Shown piece by piece: positions 1 to 9,089 of a DNA stretch of 64,000 nucleotides. The position numbers were made by a program, and so were the translations under genes. Each line of letters opens with the position of its first letter. The stretch's first letter is position 1. The notes beneath the pieces are model-generated. The model ran no database searches and was not told the DNA's origin. It saw nothing but the letters and a program-made list of their open reading frames with translations. Source of the stretch: Streptomyces syringium (GTDB lineage: Bacteria > Actinomycetota > Actinomycetes > Streptomycetales > Streptomycetaceae); assembly GCF_017876625.1 (NCBI RefSeq), contig NZ_JAGIOH010000001.1, positions 620,001 through 684,000 of the forward strand. The letters are read 5' to 3'.

Positions 1-357
1 GGCGACCGTACACACCGCGTGGATGAGCTGTTCCGGGTTGAGCTGTTTCAGCAGGAATCCCGAGGCCCCCGCGTGCAGCGCGGCGGTGATGTTCTCGTCC
101 ATGCCGAACGTGGTCAGGACGAGCACCTTGGGCGGGTCGGGCCGTGCGAGGAGGTGGCGCGTGGCGGCCAGGCCGTCGCAGCCCGGCATCTCGATGTCCA
201 TCAGCACCACGTCCGGCGGGCACCGGCGGGCCTGTTCGATGGCGTCGAGGCCGTCCCGGGCCTCCGCCGTGACCGTGATCTGCGGAGATGCCTCCACGAT
301 GGCGCGGATCCCGGCGCGCACCAGGGCGTCGTCGTCGGCGATCAGGACGCGGATCAC
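1..357 (-). CDS. NarL/FixJ response regulator, N-terminal part (cut by window edge)
   Basis: Receiver domain of a two-component response regulator. The 119 visible codons show the acidic pocket (ADDD near residue 8), the phospho-acceptor Asp at about residue 54 in VVLMDIEMPG, the Thr of VLTTFG and the Lys of GFLLKQ. The DNA-binding half lies beyond base 1; a LuxR-type HTH is expected for this family but is not seen. It starts at GTG 357 and overlaps the stop of the upstream sensor kinase by 4 bp (GTGA), so the pair is translationally coupled and almost certainly cognate. The signal sensed is unknown. Confidence 0.93.
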   Translation of the reverse strand, partial: MIRVLIADDDALVRAGIRAIVEASPQITVTAEARDGLDAIEQARRCPPDVVLMDIEMPGCDGLAATRHLLARPDPPKVLVLTTFGMDENITAALHAGASGFLLKQLNPEQLIHAVCTVA

Positions 358-1532
358 GGGTTCTCCTGGGTGAGGGAAGCGGGGCGGGGGGCGAGGTCGC
401 CGGGGAGCGGCAGTCGGGCCTCCAGGACGAATCCGCCGCCCGGCGCAGGGGCCGTCGTCAGGGCGCCGCCCGCGGAGCGGACCTCTTCGCGGAGCCAGGC
501 AAGGCCGTGGCCGGTGCCCGGCAGCGGGTCGCTGTCCGGCGGCGGCACCTCGTTGGCCACGGTGACGATCAGCTCGGTGCCGGTCTGGTGGATCCGGATG
601 TCGACGGCGGCGCTGCGGGCGTGGCGTGCAGCGTTGCTCAGCCCTTCCGCGACGACCTTGTAGGCGAGGTCCTGGGCGGCCGGGTCGGGAGGGACCGGGG
701 AGATGTGGACGTTGATGGTGATCGGCCGGCCGCCGTCGCGGTAGCGGCCGATCACGGGGGCGAGGTCCGCCAGGGTGTGCCGGCGTTCGGCCGGCGGCAC
801 CTCGCCGGGGTCGGGCGTCTTCGCGAGCACGACGATCTCGCGCAGGGCGTGGACGGCGTCGCGCCCCGCGTCGGAGATGAGCCGGCACCCGTCCTTGACG
901 GGTGCCGACGCGTCCTTGCGGACCGCGATGGCGCCGGCCTGGAGCACCATGAGGGTGATCTGACGCCCGACCCCGTTGTGGATGTCCCGTACGAGCCGTT
1001 CGCGCTGGCGCAGGGCCGCCTCGCGGAGCCGGCCCTCCTGGAGGAGGGCCTCCCTGGCCTGCCGCTCGGCGGTGAGCTCGGCCATCTTCCTGTTCGCCTT
1101 CGCCAGGCAGCCCATGAGCACCGGTACGAGCACGATGACCGCGGCCCCGAAGAAGGTGGCCTCCGGGTGCGGGGCATGCGCGATGAGCGACTCCGGCGTC
1201 GCGAGCGCGAAGACCAGGGAGACGAGCACCAGGACCGTGGCCAGTACGGAGTGGCCCTTGCGGACCGCGGTGTAGCAGGCCAGCGTCGTGCTCAGCAGAT
1301 GGCCGGTGACCATCACGCCGGCGGCCGAGAGCACGCTGTAGGGCAGGAGGAAGCGCTCGCGCCACACTGTGGTCACCGCGATGGCGAGGGAGATCAGCAG
1401 GCCCGCGGTCCGGTCCGGGACGAGGCCCGCGTCCGGGACGACCAGCGCGATGTCGACGAGCGGGATGCCGTAGACCACCGCCAGGACGGTGTTTTTCCAC
1501 CGGCTGTTGCACAGCGCGGTGTACCACTCCAT
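354..1532 (-). CDS. NarL-type sensor histidine kinase
   Basis: Membrane histidine kinase, 392 aa. The first ~145 residues hold about four to five hydrophobic segments, followed by a charged linker, then a HisKA_3 box with phospho-acceptor His at residue 185 (RDIHNGVG). A HATPase domain follows, with N-box around EGLSNAARHA and a glycine-rich box GTGHGLAWL near the C terminus. The H-box reads HNGVG rather than the commoner HDxVxH form, a mild variant. It sits immediately upstream of the response regulator with a 4-bp overlap. ATG at 1532 is the first start after the upstream gap. Target genes cannot be told from sequence; the secreted protein just upstream is one candidate. Confidence 0.92.
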   Translation of the reverse strand: MEWYTALCNSRWKNTVLAVVYGIPLVDIALVVPDAGLVPDRTAGLLISLAIAVTTVWRERFLLPYSVLSAAGVMVTGHLLSTTLACYTAVRKGHSVLATVLVLVSLVFALATPESLIAHAPHPEATFFGAAVIVLVPVLMGCLAKANRKMAELTAERQAREALLQEGRLREAALRQRERLVRDIHNGVGRQITLMVLQAGAIAVRKDASAPVKDGCRLISDAGRDAVHALREIVVLAKTPDPGEVPPAERRHTLADLAPVIGRYRDGGRPITINVHISPVPPDPAAQDLAYKVVAEGLSNAARHARSAAVDIRIHQTGTELIVTVANEVPPPDSDPLPGTGHGLAWLREEVRSAGGALTTAPAPGGGFVLEARLPLPGDLAPRPASLTQENP

Positions 1533-1626
1533 GCCCGTACGCCCTTCAGATGATCACAATATGTCCGAATGGGTGGTGAGTCTATCCTCCGGACATCGTC
1601 GTCGGCCTTGCCCGGCGCTGCCGCCC

Positions 1627-3621
1627 TCAGGGCTTGCGCTGATCCCGTACGAGTTCCTGGAAGATCCGGTCCCGGTCGCGCTCCGGGTCGCGGAAGACCT
1701 CCTTCGCCGGGAAGTACTGCTGCTGCATCTTCCGCAGTTCCTCCGCGGACAGCGTGGTGCCGCTCGCGCCGGACAGGGCCTTGCGCACCTCGGCGAGCTT
1801 GCCGTCCGTCATGCTCTTCCAGCGCGCCTGACGGCGGTTGAGCTCCCGCTGGTCCCACACCCTGGCCCCGCTGGCGCGGAACTCGTCGTCGGAGATCCTG
1901 CCGATCAGCTTGTCCAGATACGGCTTCGCGCTCTTGTCGACGAAGTGGGCGTTGAAGGTGTCGAAACCGTTCTTGCCGTCCTTGCCGGGCTCGAGCACCG
2001 CAGCGAAGGCCCCCGTGGCGACCTTGACGATCTCCTGGGCGTACAGCTCGGCCCTGGCGTCCTGCTGCTCCCACATCTTCGCGTCGATCTTCTTCTTCAG
2101 CGTGGACTCGTGCGTGCTGATGCGCTGCTTCTCCTCGGCGGAGGCGGCACGGGCCCGGGAGTTCTCGGCGATCCGGGCGACGGCCGCCTTCTTGGCCTTG
2201 GCCCACTTGCCGAGGGTGACCACGTCGGACGTCAGGACGCGGTTGAACTTCTCGTTGAGCTGGGGGAAGAGCTCCTGGAGGGCCTGGCCTTCGAGGCGGT
2301 TGCGCCACTGTGTGTCACGGTGCGCCACCAAGTCCTTGACGGCGTCGTCCCACTGGCCGCGGTCGTGGGCGAGCTGCTTCTGCTCCGCGATCCATCCGGC
2401 GACCTCGTCGTACACGAGCTGTGCCAGCTGCTCGGCCAGCAGGGCGGGTTCGAGGAGCGGCGTGAGCTCCGGCTGGGCAACCATGGCGACCTGGAGCCCC
2501 TCGGCGACCGAGTCGAAGGCGAGGTTCCCGTAGTCCCCGGCCTTGGCGTCCTCGGCGACGGCGTAGCCGGTGGCGGCGATGCCCGCGTACGGCAGGATCT
2601 TGACGCCCAGCTCGCCGGCCCGGCCGACCCGGCGGCCCACCTCGGCGAGCAGGCCCGTGTCGGTGGTGAGTCCGTGCACGGCCTTCAGATCACGGCCGAG
2701 GGCTTCGGTGACCTGCGTGGAGAACGCCTCGAAGTCCTTCGCGCCGAGCTCGGCGGCCGCGGCGCCGTTGAGGACCTTGCTGGTTTCGCGCAGTGGTGAC
2801 ATCAGCGCCTTGGGGTTCTTCTCGAACTCCTCCAGCGAGGTGACGTACTCGACGTCGGCGCCCTGCGCACGCAGGCGTTCCTGGTGGGTGCGGGCGACCT
2901 TCGCGTCGTCGGCGGCCGCGATGCCGCACGCGTCGGCGGAACGCTTCGCCCTGCCCGACGCGCCGCTGGTGGAGCACACGCCGTTGCCGTCGGGCCAGCC
3001 CTTTCCGGCGAGCCACTGGCTCATGCCGGGGTGGGAGGGGTCGTCGACGCCCACGATGAAAAGGTACTTCCGGGGAATGTCCCCCTTGTACGCCCAGGCG
3101 CCGTTGGTCGACGCGCCGCCGAGCGGGCCGCCGCCATGGTCTCCCTTGAGCGTGCCGCCGAGGAAGTTTCCGTCCTTCTTCAGCGCGTCCCACCGGATCT
3201 TGACCCGGACGGCGTCCCCGTTGCCCTCGATAGCGTTTCCGCCCTCGATGCCCTTCTTCGTGGAGTCCCACATGAAGACGTGCTCGTGGTGTCCGTTCTT
3301 CGCGTACCCCGAGCCCATCCTCCGCAGTTCGGCGTCCAGGTCCTTTCCGTCGGCGAGCCAGCGGCTCTTCGACGTCTGGAGGCCGTTCCTGTTCAGCGAT
3401 TCGCGCAATTCGCCGGTATTCGCTTCTCCGCGGGGCCGTTTGTCGACCACGATATGGGTGTACTCATCGGCGTGCGTCTGCGGTGAGACCGCCGCGCTGC
3501 CCGGCTTGTCGGGCGGAGCGGCCAGGGCGGTGGATTCGCTGGTGACGGCGAATACCACGGCCGACGCCATGACCGTCGTGATGACACGGGGTATGACGCG
3601 CTGCCGTCCTGTATTTCTCAT
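1627..3621 (-). CDS. large secreted protein of unknown function
   Basis: A 664-aa protein with a typical Sec signal peptide: basic start MRNTGRQ, hydrophobic core, and AXA-type cleavage near residues 33-35. Mature residues about 50-200 form a compact, Gly/His/Trp-rich region that looks like a folded, possibly enzymatic domain (HEHVFMWD, GGTLKGDHGGGPLGG, RKYLFIVGVDDP). Residues about 240-664 are mostly long charged helices rich in Ala, Lys and Glu, suggesting an elongated helical or coiled domain. I do not recognise the family. An ADP-ribosyltransferase or other exported toxin is possible, but no diagnostic catalytic triad could be placed. A GAGG ribosome site precedes ATG 3621. It shares strand with the downstream two-component genes across a 94-bp gap. 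Confidence 0.8.
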   Translation of the reverse strand: MRNTGRQRVIPRVITTVMASAVVFAVTSESTALAAPPDKPGSAAVSPQTHADEYTHIVVDKRPRGEANTGELRESLNRNGLQTSKSRWLADGKDLDAELRRMGSGYAKNGHHEHVFMWDSTKKGIEGGNAIEGNGDAVRVKIRWDALKKDGNFLGGTLKGDHGGGPLGGASTNGAWAYKGDIPRKYLFIVGVDDPSHPGMSQWLAGKGWPDGNGVCSTSGASGRAKRSADACGIAAADDAKVARTHQERLRAQGADVEYVTSLEEFEKNPKALMSPLRETSKVLNGAAAAELGAKDFEAFSTQVTEALGRDLKAVHGLTTDTGLLAEVGRRVGRAGELGVKILPYAGIAATGYAVAEDAKAGDYGNLAFDSVAEGLQVAMVAQPELTPLLEPALLAEQLAQLVYDEVAGWIAEQKQLAHDRGQWDDAVKDLVAHRDTQWRNRLEGQALQELFPQLNEKFNRVLTSDVVTLGKWAKAKKAAVARIAENSRARAASAEEKQRISTHESTLKKKIDAKMWEQQDARAELYAQEIVKVATGAFAAVLEPGKDGKNGFDTFNAHFVDKSAKPYLDKLIGRISDDEFRASGARVWDQRELNRRQARWKSMTDGKLAEVRKALSGASGTTLSAEELRKMQQQYFPAKEVFRDPERDRDRIFQELVRDQRKP

Positions 3622-3753
3622 TCTTTTCCTCTGCTGTAGCCGTACGGGAATTTCCGGTCCGGTGCCCGGATTTTTTCAGTTCTCGTAGCGGGGAATCGTC
3701 ACCCAAACGGCCATTCGACTTCTCCCCCGGTCTACACGCCCCCTCCTGTGGGA

Positions 3754-3794
3754 GGGGTCACCCCTCCCCCTCGGGTAGGGGTAGGGGTGACCCC
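3754..3794. terminator. long perfect inverted repeat, hairpin
   Basis: Two perfectly complementary 12-nt arms, GGGGTCACCCCT at 3754-3765 and its complement at 3783-3794, flank a 17-nt loop that can itself pair C-runs with G-runs. It lies at the tail of the transposase remnant and just upstream of the secreted protein gene. It could be a bidirectional terminator or part of a decayed insertion-sequence end. No U-run follows, as is usual in Streptomyces. Confidence 0.5.
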
Positions 3795-4186
3795 AGGGCG
3801 CGAGCGTTCTCATCGAGCCGTACGGTCACGTGGGAGGGCGGGTGCAGGTCGCCCGGCGCGTTCAGCGGCCCGAAGTCGTCCAGGCGAAAGACGGTTCCGG
3901 GCTCGCCGCCCTCGGGCATCACCTCGCCGTCGGCGATCGCGCAGAGGTGCTCGACACGGGCCTTGCGGGCGGCGTAGTCGGGATCGCGGGATGTCTTCCA
4001 GGTCTTTACACGTTGAAACGCCGGCCCCTCCTCGCGGAGCAGGGCCCGAAGGAGCACGCTCCGGCCGGGCAGCAGGTTGATCACTTCGAACTGGATCGGC
4101 CCCCGGGCTTCGTAGGCGCCCTGGGCAGGCCGGAAGGCGCCCGTTAGGCTCGCTGCCGCCCTGTCCGGACCGCTCTGCGAGGACAT
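3758..4186 (-). pseudogene. IS630-family transposase remnant
   Basis: Residues in the middle of this frame (REEGPAF, KTWKTSRDPDYAARKARVEHL, CAIADGE, VFRLDDFGPLN) match the pattern I know from IS630-family transposases around the first catalytic Asp, where the usual text is close to FCLDEFGPLN. The similarity begins abruptly and stops right after GPLN. The remaining DDE residues, about two thirds of a normal 350-aa enzyme, are absent, and the C-terminal tail is unrelated low-complexity sequence. It is therefore a dead internal fragment. It starts 2 bp from the divergent asparaginase gene, so it may now only serve as promoter-bearing DNA. Confidence 0.7.
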
Positions 4187-4188
4187 TT

Positions 4189-5208
4189 GTGAACACCTCT
4201 TCGCCTCCCACGGTGCTCGTGGTGACGCTCGGCGGCACCATCGCAATGACCTCCGCACCGGAGGGTGGCGTGCGCCCGGCTCTCGGCGCGCACGACCTCC
4301 TCGCCGCGGTGCCCCAGCTCGGGGACGTCGTCGCCCAAGTGAAGACCCTGGAATTCCGCAGCGTCCCAGGGGCGTCCCTGTCGATTGACGACATGAACGA
4401 ACTGGCGGACACGCTAGGGGCGATGGACGCCGAAGGCACCCTCGACGGGGTCGTCGTCACGCAGGGCACCGACACCCTGGAGGAGACCGCCTATCTGCTG
4501 AGCCTCCTCTACGGCGGCACCGCGCCCGTGGTCGTGACGGGGGCGATGCGGCATCCGGAGATGGCCGGGGCGGACGGGCCCGCCAACCTGCTGGCCGCGG
4601 TCGCCCTCGCCGCCAGCCCCCAGGCCCGTGGCCTGGGCGTCCTGGTCGTCTTCAGCGATCAGATCTTCGACGCCGCCCGCGTCAGGAAGACCCACAGCAC
4701 CAGCACCACGGCGTTCACCGCCCCCGGCACCGGTCCGCTGGGCACCGTTATCGAGGGACGAGTGCGGCTCCTGGCCGTGCCCGCCCACCGCCCGCCTCCG
4801 CTCACCGCCCCGATGCGGATCCCGGCCCGGGTCGGCCTGTATGTGGCCAGCCTCGGTGACGACGGAGTGATGCTACGTGCCATGGCCGAGCACGCCGACG
4901 GCCTGGTGATCGCCGCGTTCGGAGCCGGACACGTCCCCGCCGCATGGGTACCCCTCCTGGAGGACACAGCACGGCGTATCCCGGTTGTACTCGCCTCCCG
5001 CGCCGGCAGCGGCACGACCCTGACCCGCACCTACGGATTCCCGGGGTCCGAGAAGGACCTGCTGGGGCGCGGTCTGATCGGCGCCGGCCACCTCGACCCC
5101 CTCAAGGCCCGCCTGTTGCTCACCACCTTGCTGCGCACCGGCACCCACCGTGCGGGGATCCGCCGGGCCTTCGCCCCCTTGGGCACCACAGCGGAGGGCC
5201 GCGGGTGA
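4189..5208 (+). CDS. L-asparaginase (type I/II asparaginase family)
   Basis: Hydrolyses L-asparagine to aspartate and ammonia. The 339-aa protein carries both family signatures: the N-terminal LGGTIAM with the nucleophilic Thr at about residue 17, and [13 protein letters not shown] at about residues 86-98 with the second catalytic Thr and Asp. The C-terminal half has the usual smaller domain with FGAGHVP. No signal peptide is seen, so it is probably cytoplasmic. GTG 4189 is chosen because it directly precedes the conserved N terminus. An amino-acid permease follows 163 bp downstream on the same strand, suggesting joint use of amino acids as nitrogen source. Confidence 0.93.
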   Translation: MNTSSPPTVLVVTLGGTIAMTSAPEGGVRPALGAHDLLAAVPQLGDVVAQVKTLEFRSVPGASLSIDDMNELADTLGAMDAEGTLDGVVVTQGTDTLEETAYLLSLLYGGTAPVVVTGAMRHPEMAGADGPANLLAAVALAASPQARGLGVLVVFSDQIFDAARVRKTHSTSTTAFTAPGTGPLGTVIEGRVRLLAVPAHRPPPLTAPMRIPARVGLYVASLGDDGVMLRAMAEHADGLVIAAFGAGHVPAAWVPLLEDTARRIPVVLASRAGSGTTLTRTYGFPGSEKDLLGRGLIGAGHLDPLKARLLLTTLLRTGTHRAGIRRAFAPLGTTAEGRG

Positions 5209-5371
5209 TGCGCCACACCGAGCTCACCTTCCACGTCACCGTGGGGCTCAAGGCTGGTAAGGCTGCGACTGCCGTATTCCGATCCGTCGGCGGGCTCCGC
5301 CGTGCCGCGCTGACGGCCCAGCAGCCACCCTGCCCCTTCCCTTTTCGTTCTTCCCTGTGCGGAGGATCTCA

Positions 5372-6898
5372 ATGCGCTCATCAGCACGTGCACGATCGCA
5401 GCGGTCCGAGCTACTGGACGACGAGCGCGTACTCAGGGAGCTCGGCTATACCCAGCAACTGCGCCGGCGCATGGGCGCCTTCGGCAACTTCTCCGCTTCT
5501 CTGTCGGTCATCTCCATCATGTCCGGGGCGCTGCTGCTTTTCGGCTACGGCCTGAACAGCGGTGGGCCCGCGGTGGTGGTGTGGGGGTGGCTCGCCGTGG
5601 GACCGCTGGTGCTGTGCCTGGCCGCGGCGCTGGCCGAGATCACCTCCCGATACCCCACCAGCGGTGGTCTGTACTACATGGCCCGCCAGCTCGGCGGCGA
5701 GCGGTGGAGCTGGTACACCGGCTGGCTCAACCTTCTGGGGCTGCTCGGCGGGATCGCGGCCCAGGACTACGGCATCGCGACCTTCACCGCCGCCTGGGCG
5801 AACCTGCAGTTCGGCTTCGTGGCGACCCCAGGGTCCCTGCTGATCGTTTTCGCGGTCATCCTCACGCTGCACGCGGTCTTGAATCTCTTCGGCACCCGGC
5901 TGATGAACGTCCTGACCTCCCTGAGCGCGTGGTGGCACCTGGCCGGGGCCGTCGTCATCGTCGGCGCCCTGACCCTCGTCCCCTCTCACCACCAGCCGGC
6001 CGGCTTCGTGTTCTCCGAGTTCACCAACAACACCGGCTGGTCGAGCCCCGTGTACGTGGTCCTGCTGGGCATGCTGCTGCCGTGCTTCGCTTTGGCCGGC
6101 TACGACACATCGGCCCACCTGAGCGAGGAGACCAGTGGGGCTTCCGTGGCCGCGGCGCGCGGGATCGTCCGCTCGGTGGCGGTGTCCTGGGTCGCCGGCG
6201 GTATCTTGCTGGCCGCCTTGCTGTTCGCCGTCCAGGACTACGCCGCGACGCTGGGCAGCGAGACCGGGGTGCCGGTAGCGCAGATCTTCCTGGACGCGCT
6301 GGGTGTGGCGACGGCGAAGGCGTTGCTACTGGTGATCATCGTTGCGCAGTTCCTGTGCGGCTACACCGTCACCGCCTCCGCCAGCCGCATGATCTACGCC
6401 TTCGCCCGGGACGGCGCCCTGCCCGGCTCGGCGCACTGGCAGAAGGTCAGCCGCCGTACTGCCGTCCCGGCGAACGCTGTCTGGCTCGCCGTCGCTATCG
6501 CCTTCGTCCTGGCCCTGCCGTCCCTGTATTCCGCCACGGCGTTCGCGGCGGTGACCGCGATCTCCGTCGTGGGCTTCACCCCGGCCTACGCCATCCCGGT
6601 GCTGCTGCGACTGCGCCACCGGGACCGGTTCACCCCCGGGCCCTGGCACCTGGGCCGCTGGAGCCGGCCGATCGGCTGGGTGGCAGTGCTCTGGGCAGCC
6701 GGGGTCACCGTGCTGTTCCTGCTGCCGCAGACCAGCCCCGTCACCGCCACGAGCTTCAACTACACTCCCGTCGCCTTGCTGGTGGCCCTCCTCGTGGCCG
6801 CCCTGTGGTGGCGCTTCGGACGCCGCTCCTACGGTGTCCCCCGCTCCGGCACAGCAAACGCCCACGACCAGGCCGAAGAGGCCGAAAACATCATCTGA
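5372..6898 (+). CDS. APC-superfamily amino-acid permease
   Basis: Integral membrane transporter of 508 aa with about twelve hydrophobic segments. The N-terminal signature GAFGNFSASLSVISIMSG and the motif TSGGLYYMARQLGG are typical of the GABA/choline/amino-acid permease branch of the APC superfamily, as is the SEETSGAS loop. ATG 5372 is preferred over an upstream GTG because GGAGG stands 7 bp before it. The substrate cannot be fixed; GABA or another amino acid is likely. The stop codon overlaps a possible ATG of the following acetyltransferase frame (TGATG). Confidence 0.92.
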   Translation: MRSSARARSQRSELLDDERVLRELGYTQQLRRRMGAFGNFSASLSVISIMSGALLLFGYGLNSGGPAVVVWGWLAVGPLVLCLAAALAEITSRYPTSGGLYYMARQLGGERWSWYTGWLNLLGLLGGIAAQDYGIATFTAAWANLQFGFVATPGSLLIVFAVILTLHAVLNLFGTRLMNVLTSLSAWWHLAGAVVIVGALTLVPSHHQPAGFVFSEFTNNTGWSSPVYVVLLGMLLPCFALAGYDTSAHLSEETSGASVAAARGIVRSVAVSWVAGGILLAALLFAVQDYAATLGSETGVPVAQIFLDALGVATAKALLLVIIVAQFLCGYTVTASASRMIYAFARDGALPGSAHWQKVSRRTAVPANAVWLAVAIAFVLALPSLYSATAFAAVTAISVVGFTPAYAIPVLLRLRHRDRFTPGPWHLGRWSRPIGWVAVLWAAGVTVLFLLPQTSPVTATSFNYTPVALLVALLVAALWWRFGRRSYGVPRSGTANAHDQAEEAENII

Positions 6899-6999
6899 TG
6901 AGAACCGTCGCCAGTAGAGTCCCCACTGCCGCAGAGGCGCGAGAGGCACCCAGTACCTGCACGGGGACCTTGTCAAGCACCACGAGTGATGGAGGCACG

Positions 7000-7800
7000 G
7001 TGACTGTTTCCGCGGAGTCCCTCGAATCGGTACAACAACTCACCACCGTCTGGCGGACCATGGTGCTCGACCGCGACCCGGACGCGGACGTACGCGAACT
7101 TCCGGGCATCACCCTCCGCTGGGCCGACAGCCGGTTCGGGTTCTTCAACTGCATCACCTTGACCGAGACGGAAGCAGGAGCAGACCTCCTCAAGCACCGT
7201 CTGAACCAGGCCGCGGGCATCATGCGGACAAAGAAACACCCGGGCCTCCTATGGCTCTTCGAAGACCTCCTCGACAACAAGGCCCGCACCGCACTGGAGA
7301 CGACGGCCGAGCAGGCCGGCCTCCAGTACGCCTTCCCCGGCACGGGCATGGCCGGCGACCTGCTCCCCATCCCCGAGCCGTCCCACCCCGATCTGACATT
7401 CGCCCGCGTGCGCACCGACGAGCAGTTGCAGGCCTACGCCGACCTCCAATCACGCGCCTACGGCTTCCCTCTGGACGAGGGCCGCGACGGCCTCGTGGGA
7501 TCCACACTCTGGAAGAACGAGGTGCATGCCTACCTGGCCCTGCGAGGCGACGAACCGGTGGCGTGCGCCGCCACGACCGGGGCACAAGGCCGCCTGTTCG
7601 TCGCATTCGTCGCCACCGACCCGCAGTGGCAGCGCAAGGGCTACGGGGAAGCGGTCACGCGCAAAGCGCTGCACGAAGGCGCGCTGGCCACCGGACTGAC
7701 CCGCGCCACACTGCACGCCACCGCCGCCGGAGCCCCCGTATACCCACGCATCGGATTCCAGCCGAACACACGAATCCACTTCTACGCCCTGAAAGACTGA
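7000..7800 (+). CDS. GNAT-family N-acetyltransferase
   Basis: The C-terminal half (about residues 130-260) shows the GNAT fold: a GRLFVAFVATDPQWQRKGYGEAVTRKAL stretch contains the acetyl-CoA loop Q-x-x-G-x-G/A (QWQRKGYG), and YPRIGFQPN is the usual closing strand-loop. The N-terminal ~120 residues are less conserved and may be a second, degenerate GNAT half. GTG 7000 with GGAGG at 6991 gives the cleanest N terminus (MTVSAES). ATG 6898, overlapping the permease stop, is a possible in-frame alternative that adds 34 residues. Substrate unknown. Confidence 0.88.
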   Translation: MTVSAESLESVQQLTTVWRTMVLDRDPDADVRELPGITLRWADSRFGFFNCITLTETEAGADLLKHRLNQAAGIMRTKKHPGLLWLFEDLLDNKARTALETTAEQAGLQYAFPGTGMAGDLLPIPEPSHPDLTFARVRTDEQLQAYADLQSRAYGFPLDEGRDGLVGSTLWKNEVHAYLALRGDEPVACAATTGAQGRLFVAFVATDPQWQRKGYGEAVTRKALHEGALATGLTRATLHATAAGAPVYPRIGFQPNTRIHFYALKD

Positions 7801-7859
7801 TCCGGTGAGGCAGGTCTCGTCAGACCAGGCAGGCAGCTGACGACGGAAGCGGACTCGGC

Positions 7860-8016
7860 ATGAACCGCTGGGTCGTCGAAGCGGCCTTCGCACCTCTGCG
7901 CTGGTTCCGCCGACTGCGTACCGCTGGGAAATCCGCGCCGACATCAACCGGGCCTTCCTCACCCTCGGCTGCACGATCATCTGCTGGCGGCGCCTCAAAA
8001 ACAGTGCTGATCTGAG
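7860..8016 (+). pseudogene. IS5-family transposase C-terminal remnant (frameshifted)
   Basis: Reading from 7860, RWVVEAAFAPLRWFRRLR is followed, after a one-base frame change near 7916, by YRWEIRADINRAFLTLGC and IICWRRL. Together these rebuild the familiar C-terminal end of IS5-group transposases (RWVVERTFAWL, RRLRxRWEIR, AFLxLACxLICWRR). Nothing upstream of this end survives in the window, so only about 50 of some 270 residues remain, and they are frameshifted. It lies in the narrow convergent gap between the acetyltransferase and the ArsR-like regulator. Confidence 0.75.
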
Positions 8017-8019
8017 CCC

Positions 8020-9000
8020 TCAGCCCGAACCGGCGGCCAGCGCCTCGCCGAGCGGGGTGCGCCGGTAGAGCACCGACCGTCCGGACCGGGCGCGGACGAG
8101 CAGCCCCGCGCCTCGCAGGATGGCGAGGTGGTCTCCAACCGCGCCGGGTGCCATGGCGAGGCTTCGGGCGAGGTGGCTCGTACTGGCCGGGGCGTCCAGC
8201 GCCAACAGCAGCCGGGCTCTCGCCCGGCCGACCAAAGCGGTCAGCGCGTCCGGTTGGAGAACGGTCGCCTGTTCGTCCCACAGGGCGGCGGTGCCGCGGG
8301 CAGGATAGACCAAGGTCCTGGGCCAGGGGTCTTCCAGGTGGGCGGCGATGTTCCCGACGAAGACCGAAGGGATCAGCAGTAGCCCGTCGCCGGCGAGACG
8401 GACGTTTCCGACCGGGGGGAAGAAGCCGATCTCGATACCGCCGGCGCGCCAGGCGACGCTCGGGTGCAGGCTCTCGATGGTCGTGGCCCATCCGTGTTCG
8501 CCGATCACACCCACCCGGTGCACGACATCGCGCTCACAGATCGCGCGCAGTTGCGGCCAGTCCGTGGCGAGCAGCTCGTGCCACGCCTGGTCCATCGCCT
8601 CGGCGATCCTGGAGACGGCGTCCGTGGAGTCCAGCACTGCGCGTACGCGGGGATCATGGGCGGACGGGCCGGTCGCGGTGGTGGCGAATTCATGGCGGGC
8701 CGCTTCCAGCGGTGTGGCCCGGATCATGGCCAGGTCGTCTGCCCAGGTCTGGTTGAGACCGCGCGGGGGCGGGGCGACGAAGTCCGGCCCGGATTGCGGG
8801 GTGTGCAGGGCGAGGGCGGCGTCCAGTTCGGTCTCGCGGCGAAGCCGTTCAAAGGCCGGCAGGAGCCGGGTGGCCCAGGCTCGCGGCAGCGGCCGGTTTT
8901 GGCCGGCGAGCGAGCGTAGTAGTAAGCAGAGGTCCATCGCGGGCGACAGTGCGAAGCGGCTGCGCAGCAGGTCCTCGGCGGAAACGTCGAAGCGGAGCAC
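8020..9000 (-). CDS. ArsR-like winged-helix regulator with DUF5937-type N-terminal domain
   Basis: A 326-aa protein. The last ~75 residues (from LTALVGRARARLLLALDAP) form an ArsR/GntR-like winged helix, with recognition region TSHLARSLAMAPGAVGDHLAILRGAGLL and wing ARSGRSVLYRRT. The N-terminal ~240 residues match the alpha/beta domain commonly fused to such HTHs in actinomycetes (DUF5937 type), probably a ligand sensor. It is divergent from the MFS transporter gene with a 90-bp gap, the classical arrangement for a repressor of an exporter. Ligand unknown. Confidence 0.88.
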   Translation of the reverse strand: MLRFDVSAEDLLRSRFALSPAMDLCLLLRSLAGQNRPLPRAWATRLLPAFERLRRETELDAALALHTPQSGPDFVAPPPRGLNQTWADDLAMIRATPLEAARHEFATTATGPSAHDPRVRAVLDSTDAVSRIAEAMDQAWHELLATDWPQLRAICERDVVHRVGVIGEHGWATTIESLHPSVAWRAGGIEIGFFPPVGNVRLAGDGLLLIPSVFVGNIAAHLEDPWPRTLVYPARGTAALWDEQATVLQPDALTALVGRARARLLLALDAPASTSHLARSLAMAPGAVGDHLAILRGAGLLVRARSGRSVLYRRTPLGEALAAGSG

Positions 9001-9089
9001 CCCGTGATGCTACCGCCGGACGCCTGTTCCGATTCGTCCAGCGACGAATCATTGGTGAGTGGCGCGGGCGCACGGCGAGGCTGGGCGTC

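Noticed and set aside
5581-6897. Upstream extension of the acetyltransferase frame through the permease gene
   Set aside because: The extension is an off-frame shadow of the permease. The real acetyltransferase begins at 7000 or 6898.
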